The notes below the pieces were generated by a model. That model saw only the letters and a list, made by a program, of their open reading frames with translations, was not told the origin of the DNA and searched no databases. From the NCBI GenBank assembly GCA_958496175.1, contig OY292277.1:42357050-42421049 (forward strand): DNA of 64,000 nucleotides, read 5' to 3'. This DNA is from Sisyra terminalis. Taxonomy: Eukaryota; Arthropoda; Insecta; Neuroptera; Sisyridae. The position numbers and the translations under genes are program-made. Below, piece after piece: positions 33,084-44,859 of this stretch. The first letter of the stretch is position 1. Every line of letters starts with the position of its first letter.

Positions 33084-34480
33084 CGTCGTTTTAATGTTAG
33101 GCTTCGATTCGAATCCGATAAGAAGTTTTCAAACAAAACGAACGAGACGTACAGCCTTAAGGATCATTTTTCAAATGATTCATCTTGCATATTCATCTTT
33201 TGCATACTTCTTGTACCTGATCGTCGAAAATTTGATTCGCGACCCCTATAATTATTTGAAAAATTCAGTTTCGATCGATCTATAAACAATAATTACATAA
33301 CTAACCATTAATTGTTTTGCCAAATTTAAGAGGCTCTATTAAACTCAGAAAAAAAAATGGTAAAGAAGAACAAAGTAGGATTTAACAAGTACCAATTCTT
33401 TGCTTTATGCTTAGCAACAACAGAAATACCAATCCATCTATTCATAATATTTTTACCCAATTTTAATCCAAAAAAAAATCACTGTATTATTTTTTATGGT
33501 CTGCCTTACAAATGATTCTTTAAAAAAAAAGCTTTAATACTTTAATATGCAATAGTGGCTTATGTAAATTATCATCCTCCACCTCAAAAAATAAATCTAA
33601 ATCAGGTAATATTTTTACTAGAGAAAAATTATTACGGTTCTTTATAAAAATCTACTTTTGTTAAAATCCAAAAAGAGGTGTTTTAATTATGGCCTTAATG
33701 AGCAAAAAATTTGGGGTTTGGATCGTAAATTTATTTGTGGGAAGGTTGGAGGAATGTTTGCTCACTTTTAAGAAACAACCCTTATCACTGAAATCAGTCA
33801 CAGTGCCAATCACAAAGGAATTAAAGGATTTTTGCATAAATCAAATCAGTTTTGGGGCAGTGAGGCTTAAGCTAAATCCGGTTTTTGAAGAATATTTAAG
33901 TAATTGATTAAATAAAAAATTGAATTTATTTATGAAGTCGATTTGGTTAAACGTTTTGGAAAGACATTTTTCAAGTTCTTTGTCCTTTTTAGTTCATAAT
34001 TTTGAATCGAATTTGCAACCACCAAAACTTTGGCAAGTTTATGGTCTTGCAGGTTCATTTTTGAGGTTCATTTTAAATTTCAATTTAATAATTACTTAGG
34101 TTTTTTTATACTTACCAAAATTTTATACAGAAAATGAACAATAATTTATTTATTTAGGAAATATTATTTAATTATTGAAATTCCTGAACAACTTTATTTT
34201 CTTCTACATGAAAACTAAGTACTCCAATTAATATTCTAATATTCATGTTAGAAAAAAAGTAGTCTATTTGACTACTTATAGCCAATGAATGAAATATTAT
34301 CGCCGGTTGGTAAAAAAGATAGCCCTGGCTACTCTGATCGAATAATCTCGAAATGACTATTGAGACAAATGACAACAATCATTTAGTTCATATTTGAGAC
34401 AATAATTATTATATAATATATTTGCATAAATATATGTTTAAATACATTCTTTGTTCTCTGTCTTGCCAACTTACATACAT
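33084..34480. other. Probable intron sequence, no gene recognised
   Basis: AT-rich DNA following the donor at 33078. Small frames (33094-33285, 33689-33907) have no domain. No repeat edges are seen before the mariner at 34483. Confidence 0.4.
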
Positions 34481-34482
34481 TA

Positions 34483-35555
34483 GGGGGACCGGATAGTATT
34501 GTCGTTATTTCAATATACAATTAAAGCACAAAATTTTCTTAAAACAATTGATTTTAAATCAATGATATAATCAGCCTCAATAATATTAAAGTTTTGACAT
34601 CTAGTGTGCAAATTTTTAATGCCATATTAGTAAAAATCAATTGATAAGCCAGGGAAATATAAAAAAAATCATTTTGAACATCACTTAAACTTTAAATTTT
34701 TTTACCACTTAATAAATGTGGTAACGATTGTAATAAATAAAAATTCAATGAAATAACTTTGGACAATTATAGTGGGGACAGCAATATCCACCCCCCCCCT
34801 TAATTTATTTGTTTTTTCCAGAACTTTTTTTCTGCAGAAGGACCTTGCATTACTATGTTGCAGCAAAGAATTTTATCAGTTAACAGTTCTTAAGTACTTT
34901 TGGGTATTTGGCCGGTCAATTATTTGACAGTTCTTTGATTTTCTGGCATACATTTCCCCTTTCTTCGTTGGTACCAGTTGGAGAAATGAAAATTATCGAA
35001 TTTGAACTTAAAAAAATTCTTTGGCATTAATGAACTGGCATTATGAAATTCATAAAGTTCATTAATGCCAAAGAATTTTTTTAAGTTCAAATTCGATATT
35101 TTTCATTTCTCCAACTGGTACCAACGAAGAAAGGGGAAAAAATTAACCAATTAGTTGAGGGGGGAAATGGTGCCAAATGTATGCCAGAAAATCAAAGAAT
35201 TGTCAAATAATCGACCGGCCAAATACCCAAAAGTGTCCAAAAACTGTCAATTGATAAAATTCATTAACATCTAATACACTTTGATAACCATTGAAAATGT
35301 TTTTAGTAACAACTTTGCGTTGCTATTTTGTGAAACTCGAAGATCATACAATACCAAATTTATATTCTTTCGGATTTTTAGTCCAACCATTTCAAAATAG
35401 ATTTTGGAATAAAAAATATTTTGTAATACTTTACGAAGTTGATAAATTACTCTAATCATAAAATATCTTGAGTACCATTTTGAAATTACTTATAAACAGA
35501 TAAATAGCAATTGAATGACTATAGGTTTAAAAACGACATTATTTTCCGGTACACC
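34483..35555 (-). mobile_element. Decayed mariner element with palindromic core
   Basis: The ends are 'GGGGGACCGGATAGTATTGTC' minus its last base on the left and, inverted, 'CATTATTTTCCGGTACACC' on the right, each bounded by TA. It is the same family as 21387-22656. The minus strand retains traces of transposase ('LQHSNAR' and 'KKVLEK'). The middle (34870-35270) has been turned into a palindrome, which destroys the gene. Confidence 0.7.
34870..35270. repeat. Large palindrome inside the mariner
   Basis: Arms of about 170-210 bp meet around 35045. Both contain 'TTTGGCATTAATGAAC', 'GGTACCAACGAAGAAAGGG' and 'GGCCGGTC'-type blocks in opposite orientation. The right arm keeps about 35 bp ('ACCAATTAGTTGAGG') that the left arm has lost. 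A fold-back repair event within the element would explain it. Confidence 0.8.
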
Positions 35556-35560
35556 TAATA

Positions 35561-35793
35561 CAGTATAATCTCATTAATCCGGCACTTCGATAGATTGGCA
35601 TGTCCAATAATCCAGCACCCTACTCCTACGCCTCTCTCGCCCTTCTATACCTGTACATACATTTATTCCTTCTATGAAATGCTTTATTTTATTCATTACC
35701 TATGACTTATGCACTATAATCCAGTAATCCAAACATTCCAATAATCCGGCACCCTGTGGTTTTTAATAGTGCCGGATTAATGAGATTATACTG
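35561..35793. mobile_element. pogo-like MITE, intact
   Basis: Perfect 25-bp terminal inverted repeats start 'CAGTATAATCTCATTAATCC', and the element is flanked by TA on both sides (35559-35560 and 35794-35795). Ends beginning CAGTATAAT with a TA target are typical of pogo/Tigger-type elements. At 233 bp it is non-autonomous. It landed a few bases from the end of the mariner. The perfect ends suggest it is one of the youngest insertions here. Confidence 0.85.
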
Positions 35794-35799
35794 TATATA

Positions 35800-38700
35800 C
35801 ATTTGATAATATATTATTATTTTAACTGAGTTATAAATTCAAAAATTTGGTTAAAACTTTTAGGAATGTAAACGAAAAATTAACAAAATTTAAAAATATT
35901 TAAATTACTTTGGAATATAGGTAGAAGACACGCATTATTTCGCGTAATTGACTTGGTTAATTTTTAACATTTAGCAGAAGTTACCCGTTTGTTGCATTTT
36001 GTTTACCGTAACAGACTAAACTAATTTCCATTACAAAATTTGTAGCTCATTTTATATACTTGAATTTTGTATAGAAGGCAATAATATTTTAAATATTTTT
36101 TTTCCTTCTCATCGTGCGGCTTAGGAAGAATAATATCAAAAATAGGCTTTTCGAATATGTAATTCAAAAACTTTTTAAGATTAAGAACTTAAAATTCAAT
36201 TGATTGATTTTTATTTGGTACCAAAACCATCCTCCTAAGTCAAATAGAATAGCCGTGGGTGCAAATTTCCCACATATATTAAACTATAACCTTTAGACTA
36301 TAGAAGAACGTCACCTTTTTCGAGCATTAGTAGATATATTATTATGATTTGAATATATTGTTGTATTTTTCTTGTAAGAATGAGAATCATTTTCTAGAAA
36401 GGTTATTCAAAAGCGATATTTTGACATTGTGTTTGGCTCGGTTAATTTTTCAAAGGCAAAATCATGCTGCAACGAAACGGAGAGTCGAACCATGAGGCAT
36501 AACGATAACGAAACAACGATAACAAAGAATCTCTAAGCGGAGAAAGATCAGATTAGAGCTGAAACAATAGGAGATTCGAGCCAAAAACCTTGACATTGTC
36601 GAAATATTCTGACATCGCCATTGGAATTTTAATTATAATGGCTGCATTATTCTCCATATGCATAAAATTAATCACAAACTAGTAAAAGTTGCCTACAGAA
36701 AATGTCTTTGTCTCTTTCCGGTCATTCCACCAAAAAACCTTTCTTCCATTAAAACCATTTGGTGCTCATCAGTTAAGCTCGTTGTTGGAGGAAAAAAAAG
36801 TGTGACAATTCATCTCTTTCACATTTAAAAAAGGCACTCGACTGTGATAGATTGTCCAAATTTGAGCAACAACAAAAGCGTTTTGACATTTTCTGGCTAA
36901 ACATTGGCTTTTTTGTCGTTTTTCGTTTCGTTTCGTGATGCGGTGGTAGGCGGATGATTGTCAGAATCTGGTTAACGTTTTCTTTATGCTTTTCGCTTTT
37001 GATTTCATTATAACTGCCTATCCGTAATACATTTGGGTATTGGTGTAACAGATGATGTAAATTTAAAACCAAAACACGCAAATGGACACGGGCAGGATAA
37101 AATATCATTTTTGATGATGTTGGAAGAGGTGGCTACACCCAAAAAGTAGGTTTTTCTTAACGAGAATTAGGCTGTGTTAAATAAGGGTGTGATGCAAGAA
37201 CCTCTTGGCTGGACATGCGATTTTTCAGAATTCCCAGTGGGATGTTGAGGAACATAAATAATTTTTCAACCGGCACACCTAAAAGACTCCACTGTGAACT
37301 TTGTAATATATCGTACAAATCGTAGGAACGAAAAATTGACCGTAACATTTTTTATACCTTTGACATTAATCATTCAAATATCGTAATCCCATGAAACCCA
37401 CCGGGTTGATTGTTTCAAAACCTTTTGGATGAGTTTAATAAGAAATTATAAAGTAGAACAAAATGGAAAAAGTGATCATTTTACTTCAACCTCAGAGTGT
37501 TCAAGCGACAACTTGAATTAAGTGAAAAATGAGCTCTTTGGTAATATAAGAACTACTCATATTACTTTACTTTCAGAACTGATTTTTTTTTCACTTCATT
37601 GATGAATTGGGGTAATATTTTTTCTCATAAGAAAATCGATTTTTGAAGATAATTTTTGTATCAATTACTTTATTCAATCTCTCACCCTTTAATTTTTTTT
37701 TTCCAAATTTTATGGCACACTCAATTTAAACCGAAGAAAAGGTGATTAGTTCTTGAAAGTTTTAAGATATTTTTTGGAAAAAAAATTAGTAAAAATTCTA
37801 AATTGAGACTTGTTAGTTAATGATAACAAAGATAAAGTAATTTCAATTTCTACAGCTTCGCAATTATAATTTCTGTTAAATATTTCTAGTGTGTTATCAC
37901 AGTAGTTATCAGAAAATCAATTAGCTAATTTCTATTGAGTGACCCGAGTTATTATTCCATTTATTACATTTTATTATCTTCAAATACTCATTCGATTAAT
38001 AATCTTTGAGGAATTCAATAATTTTCTCCAATTCCACCGAGAAAATTACCAGTTTTAATTCATCCATGATTAACGATTTTTCCTGGTTTTACATTGTATT
38101 TTCAAATATAAGTGCACATTTGTGTCAATGAAATTTGGAAAGTGTTTTCCTTATACGATGCAAATATATAATAAAAAAGGGTTTTTGAAAATTTCTCCCC
38201 TAAAAGAGTGAAAAACGGTAGCAAAATTTGTAAGAGATAACGTTTAATAAACAACCGAAATTTCAAATTTAATAATCAATCAAAGTCCGTTAAAAGCGAA
38301 ACGTTATTACTTCTTAATATAAAACAAAGTTGATTTATTATTAGAAACAAAAACTTAGGGTCTGCTTAAAAATTTAAACTCTGATAAGTAGATATATCTG
38401 AACAGGTTAAGTTAAGTTTATAAGTAAGAATTATGTTTTTTGGCTTTCACATATTGTAAACCTAAAAATCTGAAATACGTATTCACAAATAAGTACATTA
38501 GTGAGTGAGTAACCTTACCAACGTTTTGAATGCGTAAGTGGGGATAACAGAGCGCATGCGCATAGCCCATTCTGCACGGACGCACTGCAAGATAGCCAAT
38601 TTATATAGTTTTTATAATACAGAATAGTTTTAATAATTCGATATTGATAGAGTTGAATCAAACCGTATATTTTTATAAGTTCTTTTTAAACTACAAAATA

Positions 38701-39030
38701 GTTAATCATATATTTCGTAAGTCAAATATTAAATTTTTTTTGTAGTTCATTATTATAATTTTGATATTTAATCGGGATAAAAATGAAAAGAATTTATCAA
38801 AGTGGAACTGTGAATCATAAAAAGAAAGCAGAACAGGAGAGGGAAATAAGGAAAATTCTTTAATTGAATCCTTTTTTAGCCAAAATTACTACAGAAAGTA
38901 CTAAATTTACTGTAAGAGGAGGAAATTCAACTATAAAAGACAACTGAAGTCAAAGTTTAAGATATGGATTATATTCTTCATTGATGTTTAAAGCATTTAT
39001 TTAAAATTTGTATCGATATTTTTGATAGTT
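35800..39030. other. Probable intron or intergenic DNA, no gene recognised
   Basis: Mostly AT-rich. A more complex part lies at about 36420-37380. A 10-bp palindrome GCGCATGCGC (38552-38561), the NRF-1-type site, is present but isolated. Small minus-strand frames (36773-37108, 37157-37348) show no domain. Confidence 0.35.
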
Positions 39031-39034
39031 CTTA

Positions 39035-39185
39035 GGAACCTCAAAATTTGTTTTAGGGCCTTTTAATATATAAACTTGGTTTTGTTGTCTGCAAATATTT
39101 TACGGGCAGGCATATTTTACTAGTATTTTATAATTCTAATGATATAATTCAAATTATGCTAAGAACTTTAGTTATAAAACAAAAA
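39035..39185. repeat. Inverted repeat arm, partner at 41443
   Basis: 'GCTAAGAACTTTAGTTATAA' and 'TTTTATAATTCTAATG' occur here and, in reverse complement, at 41443-41530. The two arms are 2.3 kb apart and could be the ends of an old element or two opposed copies of a repeat. Confidence 0.5.
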
Positions 39186-39189
39186 CGGT

Positions 39190-41440
39190 TGAAACTTATT
39201 TATAGAATAAGAAACTAGATCTTTACAATGAATTATAACTTTTTACGTGTGTCTATAATTACACACTCACTTTTTTTAAGTATCTAGCGATATTGAAAAC
39301 TACTAAACTACGATTTTTTCCAATACTTTTGAGTAAATATCATGGAAAAATAGGTATTTACGTTTGTTATGATTCATTTACTCATATATTATTCATTTTT
39401 TGGTAACGTTTTCGAAATGTATCAGTCCCCAAATTTTGTCAAGAAATGCATTATATTCATAGTATAGTCATTCAAGCATATGCAATCCCCAAAAAGTATG
39501 TAGAAATCATTTTTTTATATTGATTTATTGATTAGGTCCGAAACATGATTTCCACCAAAAAATCCGTACCCGAAAGATGTCGTGTCTCCCTTGACAAAAT
39601 GATTTTCCCCAAAATTGTTTTTTTCATTATAACTTTTGAACCGTGCTAGATACAAATAAAATAGTTATTTTCAAATTAAAAGCTGAGGATATTTCCTACA
39701 AAAAAGGTTTTATACTAATTTTCCATAAATGTCATAGTTTGGCCGAAAATTTATGTCGAAAGCTCTAGTGTCTTATCAAATGAGATCAAAACAAAACAAA
39801 AATGGAATTATAAATAACGCTGCAGGGGCTGATTTTGCGAATATATCTAGATGTTTGCATTATATATCCTTTTTCAGAACTCTTATTTTTCTTTGTAGTA
39901 TTGAGTTGTAGCTGTTAGAATATTTTCGTATATTATGATGATGAAAGAAAAACAGTATTAACTTTTTGCAAATATTTTTAATTCTTACCCAAATCACTAA
40001 TTTTTTGATTGATTTATTCCGATTTTGCATATCATTTCGAATCCAAGAAAAAACAACTTTTTACTTTTAACATTCAATTTAAATAGTTAGACAAAGCGTG
40101 AAACAAGAGGTGTTTTTTTTTCGGTTACGCCTCTAACAGTGCACTTGGATCGAAACCATTTAAAATGCCATTCGAGGAAATGCAGAAAATCTCGATTTTC
40201 CTCTTAAGCCCTAACAAGAGTTCTTTTGTTTTTGTAACTACTACATCGGTTGTAGTTTGTATAACTTACATGCAGCACTTACTGTTATCAACTTCCGCTG
40301 GAGGTCCACGGAAGTGAGGTCGATTGCCTTTTCACTAGAACTCTTCATTGATATTATATGGTTAGTGCCTGAAACACGTTGTGGAAAAGTCAAGACGATA
40401 AAAAGTGGCTGATAGAAAATAAAAATAACCTGAATGATGATTTTTTTTTTAATTGCTGTTATCATTTACTGATTGAAGCACGTTTTATCGTCTTGACAAT
40501 GTTATTATGTGGATGGTTGTGGCTGCACCTGGATTTCGTTTTTCTATCAAATTCTGTTTATATTTCCGTTAACTTATCGTTTTTGAATACTTTTTTCACG
40601 TGAAACCCCAACAACTATCGTAAATTGTGCTGCTACATGTGGGTTATGTATTGATATCTCGATGGGTTTCCTCTTTGAAATGAGCTCATTAAAACTCAAC
40701 GGTTACCTACATATCGAAACTATTATGTTCAAATATGGTTTTGCTTAATTACAATTGTCTTTCAATAAGAAATATTCATTGGCAAGGATTCCATAAACAT
40801 TGAGTGTAAATTTAATCTCAATGGACAATTCTTGGCCACAAATTTCGAATAAATTTTGTAGAACTGCCGAAATGGACTCTTAAGGTACAACAGTTGCATG
40901 CATTGAAAAATTTTAAAACTTAATAGTGCAGTTAGTTTCCAAATTTTTTTTTTGTTGCATACCCAAAATTGCTCTTCAATCCGCATTTCAATAATTCTTG
41001 GGTCGTTACATTCAGGAATGGGCCCAGATTTCTCAGAAGAGAGGACAGTTATTTACTGCAAATATTTTCCTCCATTAAGGTCATTAATTAATGTTCTTAA
41101 CTTCTATCTTAATTTCATATTGCCACTGAAGTTATGTATCCAAAAATACCAAGATTTTCAATTTGGAAGTCATTTTTATACAGAAAATAAATATCTTCTA
41201 TCAGTAGCCAGATTTTTATACGGGTAGTGGTTTTTTTAGCGAACACTATATTTAAATCTTACCCTTAGAGGTTCTTCACAAAATTGCGGTAGGACTTTAT
41301 ACCCAAAGTTTCTTTATTCGCAAATGCTTTTTAGACGCATCTAAGAAGTTATACTTCATTGTAAAAGTCCAGTTTTTTTTTTCTGGGAATAAGTTTCTTT
41401 CATTACAGTTCTTACAATTCTGTACACTTCTCATACAGTT
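39190..41440. other. DNA between inverted repeat arms, no gene recognised
   Basis: Includes a perfect 15-bp inverted repeat (40389-40403 and 40483-40497, 'GTCAAGACGATAAAA'). Overlapping short frames on both strands near 40241-40603 arise around it. None has a recognisable domain. Confidence 0.35.
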
Positions 41441-41442
41441 CT

Positions 41443-41530
41443 TCTTTTATAACTAAAGTTCTTAGCAGAATTTGCACCATTAGAATTATAAAACTTATAA
41501 AATTTTGAGGTCCCTTTGATTAAAAATCTT
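41443..41530. repeat. Inverted repeat arm, partner at 39035
   Basis: Reverse complement of 39035-39185 with a shorter middle. Shared ends include 'TTATAACTAAAGTTCTTAGC' here. Confidence 0.5.
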
Positions 41531-41992
41531 AAACAACAATCAAGAATATTATATTTTAAACTTTGACTTGAGGATCTTTGACCTAAGGACTCCTGGTATC
41601 TGTACTCCGTGATGTAGTAGATTGGAATTTACAGTTTCTAATAACAACAACACTTTCTACTTAATGATTAATATACAAACTTTGGGAAGTGTACTACCAA
41701 CTGCATTTAACCGATACTGGACCTTAAATTGATGCAATTTTTTACCATTGCATTCGAACTCCTGTATCTATAGTCCGTGCTGATAGATGGTGGATTATCC
41801 GGTACTGAGCCAATGTTTAATATTTTTTTCAATTAAAAGGAGTTTATTGAACTTTGAGTCGTTAAAGAACTTAACAATTTTAAAGCAATAATAAAAGGCA
41901 ATTATTTTTTGAACCAATTTCAACCATACAAGGTACTATAGATAATATATGTACTATAATAGAGCAATGAAAAGTTTTTATAAACCCTCAAT

Positions 41993-42460
41993 TTTTAGTC
42001 CTTTCTAAGGGGTAACCTAAATGCCATCTAATAGGCCTAATGCATAATTTTTTTTCGATTTTAGATTCATTCTGACCTTTTGAAACCAATATTACGGTTT
42101 TGAGACCATCTTTTTCCCATTCGGCTGTTCTATAGCTTTAAAAGAACAAAAAGTGAACTCAAAATTATTATAAATAAGTTCTTATATCCCCAATTGATAA
42201 AATCCATTGTTTCCCAAGCTTTTTTTGTTCTATATTCCACCATATTAAAGTTTTGGGCAAGCTCTTAAATCAGTGGTTCCCAACCGATTTTGAGCCATGT
42301 GGCATGCTCCATCTTGGCATTTCTAAAATCCTGATGCCCCTCTCGTTATTTAAATTTTGTTTTTCAAAATTTTTTGATTATTCACCTGAAGGAAGCCTAA
42401 AAGCCCATGAACTTCGTATCCAAACAATCTTCCAATGGAAAGTTGATACAGAATAATCTT
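41993..42460 (+). repeat. Direct duplication, copy 1 (period about 475 bp)
   Basis: It contains 'GTAACCTAAATGCCA', 'GGCTGTTCTATAGC' and 'CAGTGGTTCCCAACCGATTT', all repeated about 475 bp downstream. The last motif is a hAT terminus, so each copy carries the start of a hAT-like element with the same flank ('CTTAAAT'). The duplication therefore followed the insertion. Confidence 0.75.
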
Positions 42461-42468
42461 CACCGTTA

Positions 42469-42930
42469 ATTATCAGTCCTTTCTGAACAGTAACCTAAAT
42501 GCCACCTAATACACTTAATGCCTAATAGTTTTTCGACCTTTGATTCATTCTGACTTCTTAAACCAATATGACGGTTTCGAGACTATATTTTTCCCAATGG
42601 GCTGTTCTATAACTTCAAAAGAACAAAAAATGAACTCAAAATTAAGTAAGTCCTTATATCCCCAATTGATATTGTTAATTCATTATTTCCCAAGCTTTTT
42701 TGCTCTATATTCTACCATATTAAAGTTCTGGACAAACTCTTAAATCAGTGGTTCCCAACCGATTTTGGGTCATGCCCCTCTAGACATTTCTAAAATTCTA
42801 ATACCCCCCTCATGATATTTAATTTTTTTATCAAAAATTTTTCGGTTATTCACCTGAAAGAAGCTTAAAAGCTCATTAACTTGGTATCTAAATAAGCTTC
42901 CAAAAAACTGGTCATCCATGAAAGAGAACA
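42469..42930 (+). repeat. Direct duplication, copy 2
   Basis: Sister of the preceding block. The hAT-type terminus is at 42746. Short frames (42540-42743, 42770-42967) fall within and are not conserved in copy 1. Confidence 0.75.
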
Positions 42931-43150
42931 ATATATATAATAGAGAACTGAAATGCCGAAATAGCAAAAATTTGAGTGAAATTTTACTCTGAAATGAATG
43001 AAAAACAATTGATTTTTAATAACTGATTTTCAAATTACTCCATAGTATTTGGTATAGTCAACCGAAGGGTGCACGTCCTGTTCATAACCTAGCAAAATAT
43101 TATCATACCCCACTGGTGGGGCATGCGCCCCACGTTAGGAATAACGGCTC
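42746..43150. mobile_element. Degraded hAT-like element
   Basis: The left end is 'CAGTGGTTCCCAACCGATTT', and a plausible opposite end is near 43120-43150 ('CCCCACGTTAGGAATAACGG', inverse of a GTTATTCCTAACGTGGGG-type end). 'GGGTCATGCCCC' on the left resembles 'GGGGCATGCGCCCC' on the right. The terminal bases on the right are eroded, so the boundary is uncertain. Confidence 0.45.
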
Positions 43151-44155
43151 AAGATCTTACAACAAAAACCACTGCCATATTTTTTTCCAAGATTTTAAAG
43201 AAAGGGTTCTTCATATATCTTCGGTTTGTCCTCTTTGATATGTCTGAACCTTATTGAAATGTAAAACTTTTATTTGCTTAAAAAAACGTTCTTTTTATCA
43301 GCACTCGTAAACATAAAACAGCCTTTACAGTTCAATATGACCCGTATACATCCCAGCCAAATGCTTTTCGCAGAATTATATTCAAATACGAGAAACATAT
43401 TTCCATATTTTTGTCGATAAAGTCATTGCATTGTGTGCGTTTTTTTTTACGAGTTTTTCTTTGCCAACTCCACATTATGCGTTTACACAAAAACGTGACA
43501 TGTTTACTGATAACTGTTACAAAACTTATTGAAATTACAATATTCATGTCCAGACTCTTTCAGCAATATAATAACATAAACTTTACGTACTTTGTATATG
43601 CAAATATGTCTTTAGTACCAACTGCACTTTACTGTTGCAGAGTAGTAAAAATAGATGAACAAATAGGAGTTGATGTGAGGAACAACGTTTCACTATAAGT
43701 ATAATAAATTGATTTTAAATTATCGAACTTTATATGCTCATTCTCCTATTGTATTAGGCTTAATTGAGGGAGAGAAAAAAGGAAATAAATTTGTAAGGAA
43801 CTCTTGTATGTTCATTTGAGACTTTACGAGACATTTTCTTAGTTTGTAATGCATACGAGGAGAGTGCCTATATTTTATAATTATTATTCATTTGTTGCTT
43901 GTCACAAAAACCATTTATCAATTCGTAACGTAGATTTATTATAAGGAATATTATACGGCTAAAACTCGTCTCGTTCATATACCTATGCATCTACCAATGC
44001 ATATTGGTGGAAGTGTTATGCCTCATTAAGCAACTTCTCCATTTTCGATCGACAAACAATTCCCTTAACGATACCACGAGAATTAATAACTCAAAGAAAA
44101 CACAAAGAAATTACCTTTTCTTTCGAATATTCTAACGTTTGTGTTTCCATTTCAG
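43151..44155. other. Probable intron, ending in a strong acceptor
   Basis: No gene is recognised. The end of the stretch has a branch-point-like 'TTCTAACG' (about 44130), a pyrimidine-rich tract and 'CATTTCAG' finishing at 44155. Confidence 0.4.
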
Positions 44156-44315
44156 ACGCATGGAGGATCTTCACCAATCACGAGGGATTTTCGAGGGGTT
44201 TTTCGATGTTGGAGGAAAACCATGAGAAAACATTACTGTGTTGTCCAATCGCCATAATTTTTTCTTCAATTTGACGACTGTGCTTTATTAAATATTAAAG
44301 AAAAAAATATTTGTG
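44156..44315 (+). other. Candidate terminal exon of the CABIT gene
   Basis: The acceptor at 44155 has a branch-point-like CTAAC about 20 nt upstream. Two overlapping ATTAAA signals (44287-44292, 44294-44299) with a GT-rich stretch after them would end a transcript. If spliced from the 33078 donor, the exon is 3' UTR. If spliced from the weaker 33057 donor, the reading frame stays open for 37 more codons ('AWRIFTNHEGFS...') to a TGA. No transcript evidence is available, and the exon could belong to another gene. Confidence 0.35.
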
Positions 44316-44700
44316 TATTGTTATATTATTTCGATTATAATTACTTACACTAAGTGTTTACTATCATGTACTATATAAATAAGAAATTTTATTTGAATTT
44401 TGCAAAATTTATCATGAAATTGGGGTCGAATTAGCTGGTGGGGCAAAATATTTTTGTGTTACTTAAAAAGTTTCATCCCCCAAAAAGAAAGACATTGTCG
44501 AATGCCATAAAATATTCGAATTGGATGTTACTAGATACCAATACATATATGTTCAATTCTTGTAACAAATATTCTTTTTTATGATTCAAAGTAACTGATA
44601 CCCGCATCTTCGTCCGTAGTTCACATGAAATTTTTTCAAGAAAAGTTGCAATTTTATTATATGAACCAAAAACTATGCGACAATTTCTAGTTTACCAAAT
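44316..44700. other. AT-rich DNA, nothing recognised
   Basis: No gene or repeat edge is visible. Confidence 0.3.
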
Positions 44701-44707
44701 TTCTAGT

Positions 44708-44825
44708 TTACCCTACTGGTGGCCGAGTGGTCTAGATGACCGCTCCAAAACTGGTAGTTATTGAGTTTGATCCACGTATCGAGAAAATTTTCAATATTTC
44801 TCGATTCTTTATTAGCAATTAAAAA
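44708..44825 (+). mobile_element. tRNA-derived SINE, 3'-shortened
   Basis: The A box 'TGGCCGAGTGGTCTAGATG' is followed by 'GTTTGATCCACG' in B-box position and 'TTCAATATTTCTCGATT' of the family body. The later body and tail are missing. Confidence 0.7.
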
Positions 44826-44859
44826 AATCTAGTTTGAAAAAAATTCCTAGATAAAGTTT

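Noticed and set aside
38552..38561. NRF-1-type GCGCATGCGC palindrome as a promoter
   Set aside because: It is a single site in AT-rich DNA with no transcript start, exon or CpG island beside it.
40241..40603. Overlapping 74-codon frames on both strands
   Set aside because: They arise around a 15-bp inverted repeat in AT-rich DNA, with no homology that I can recognise.
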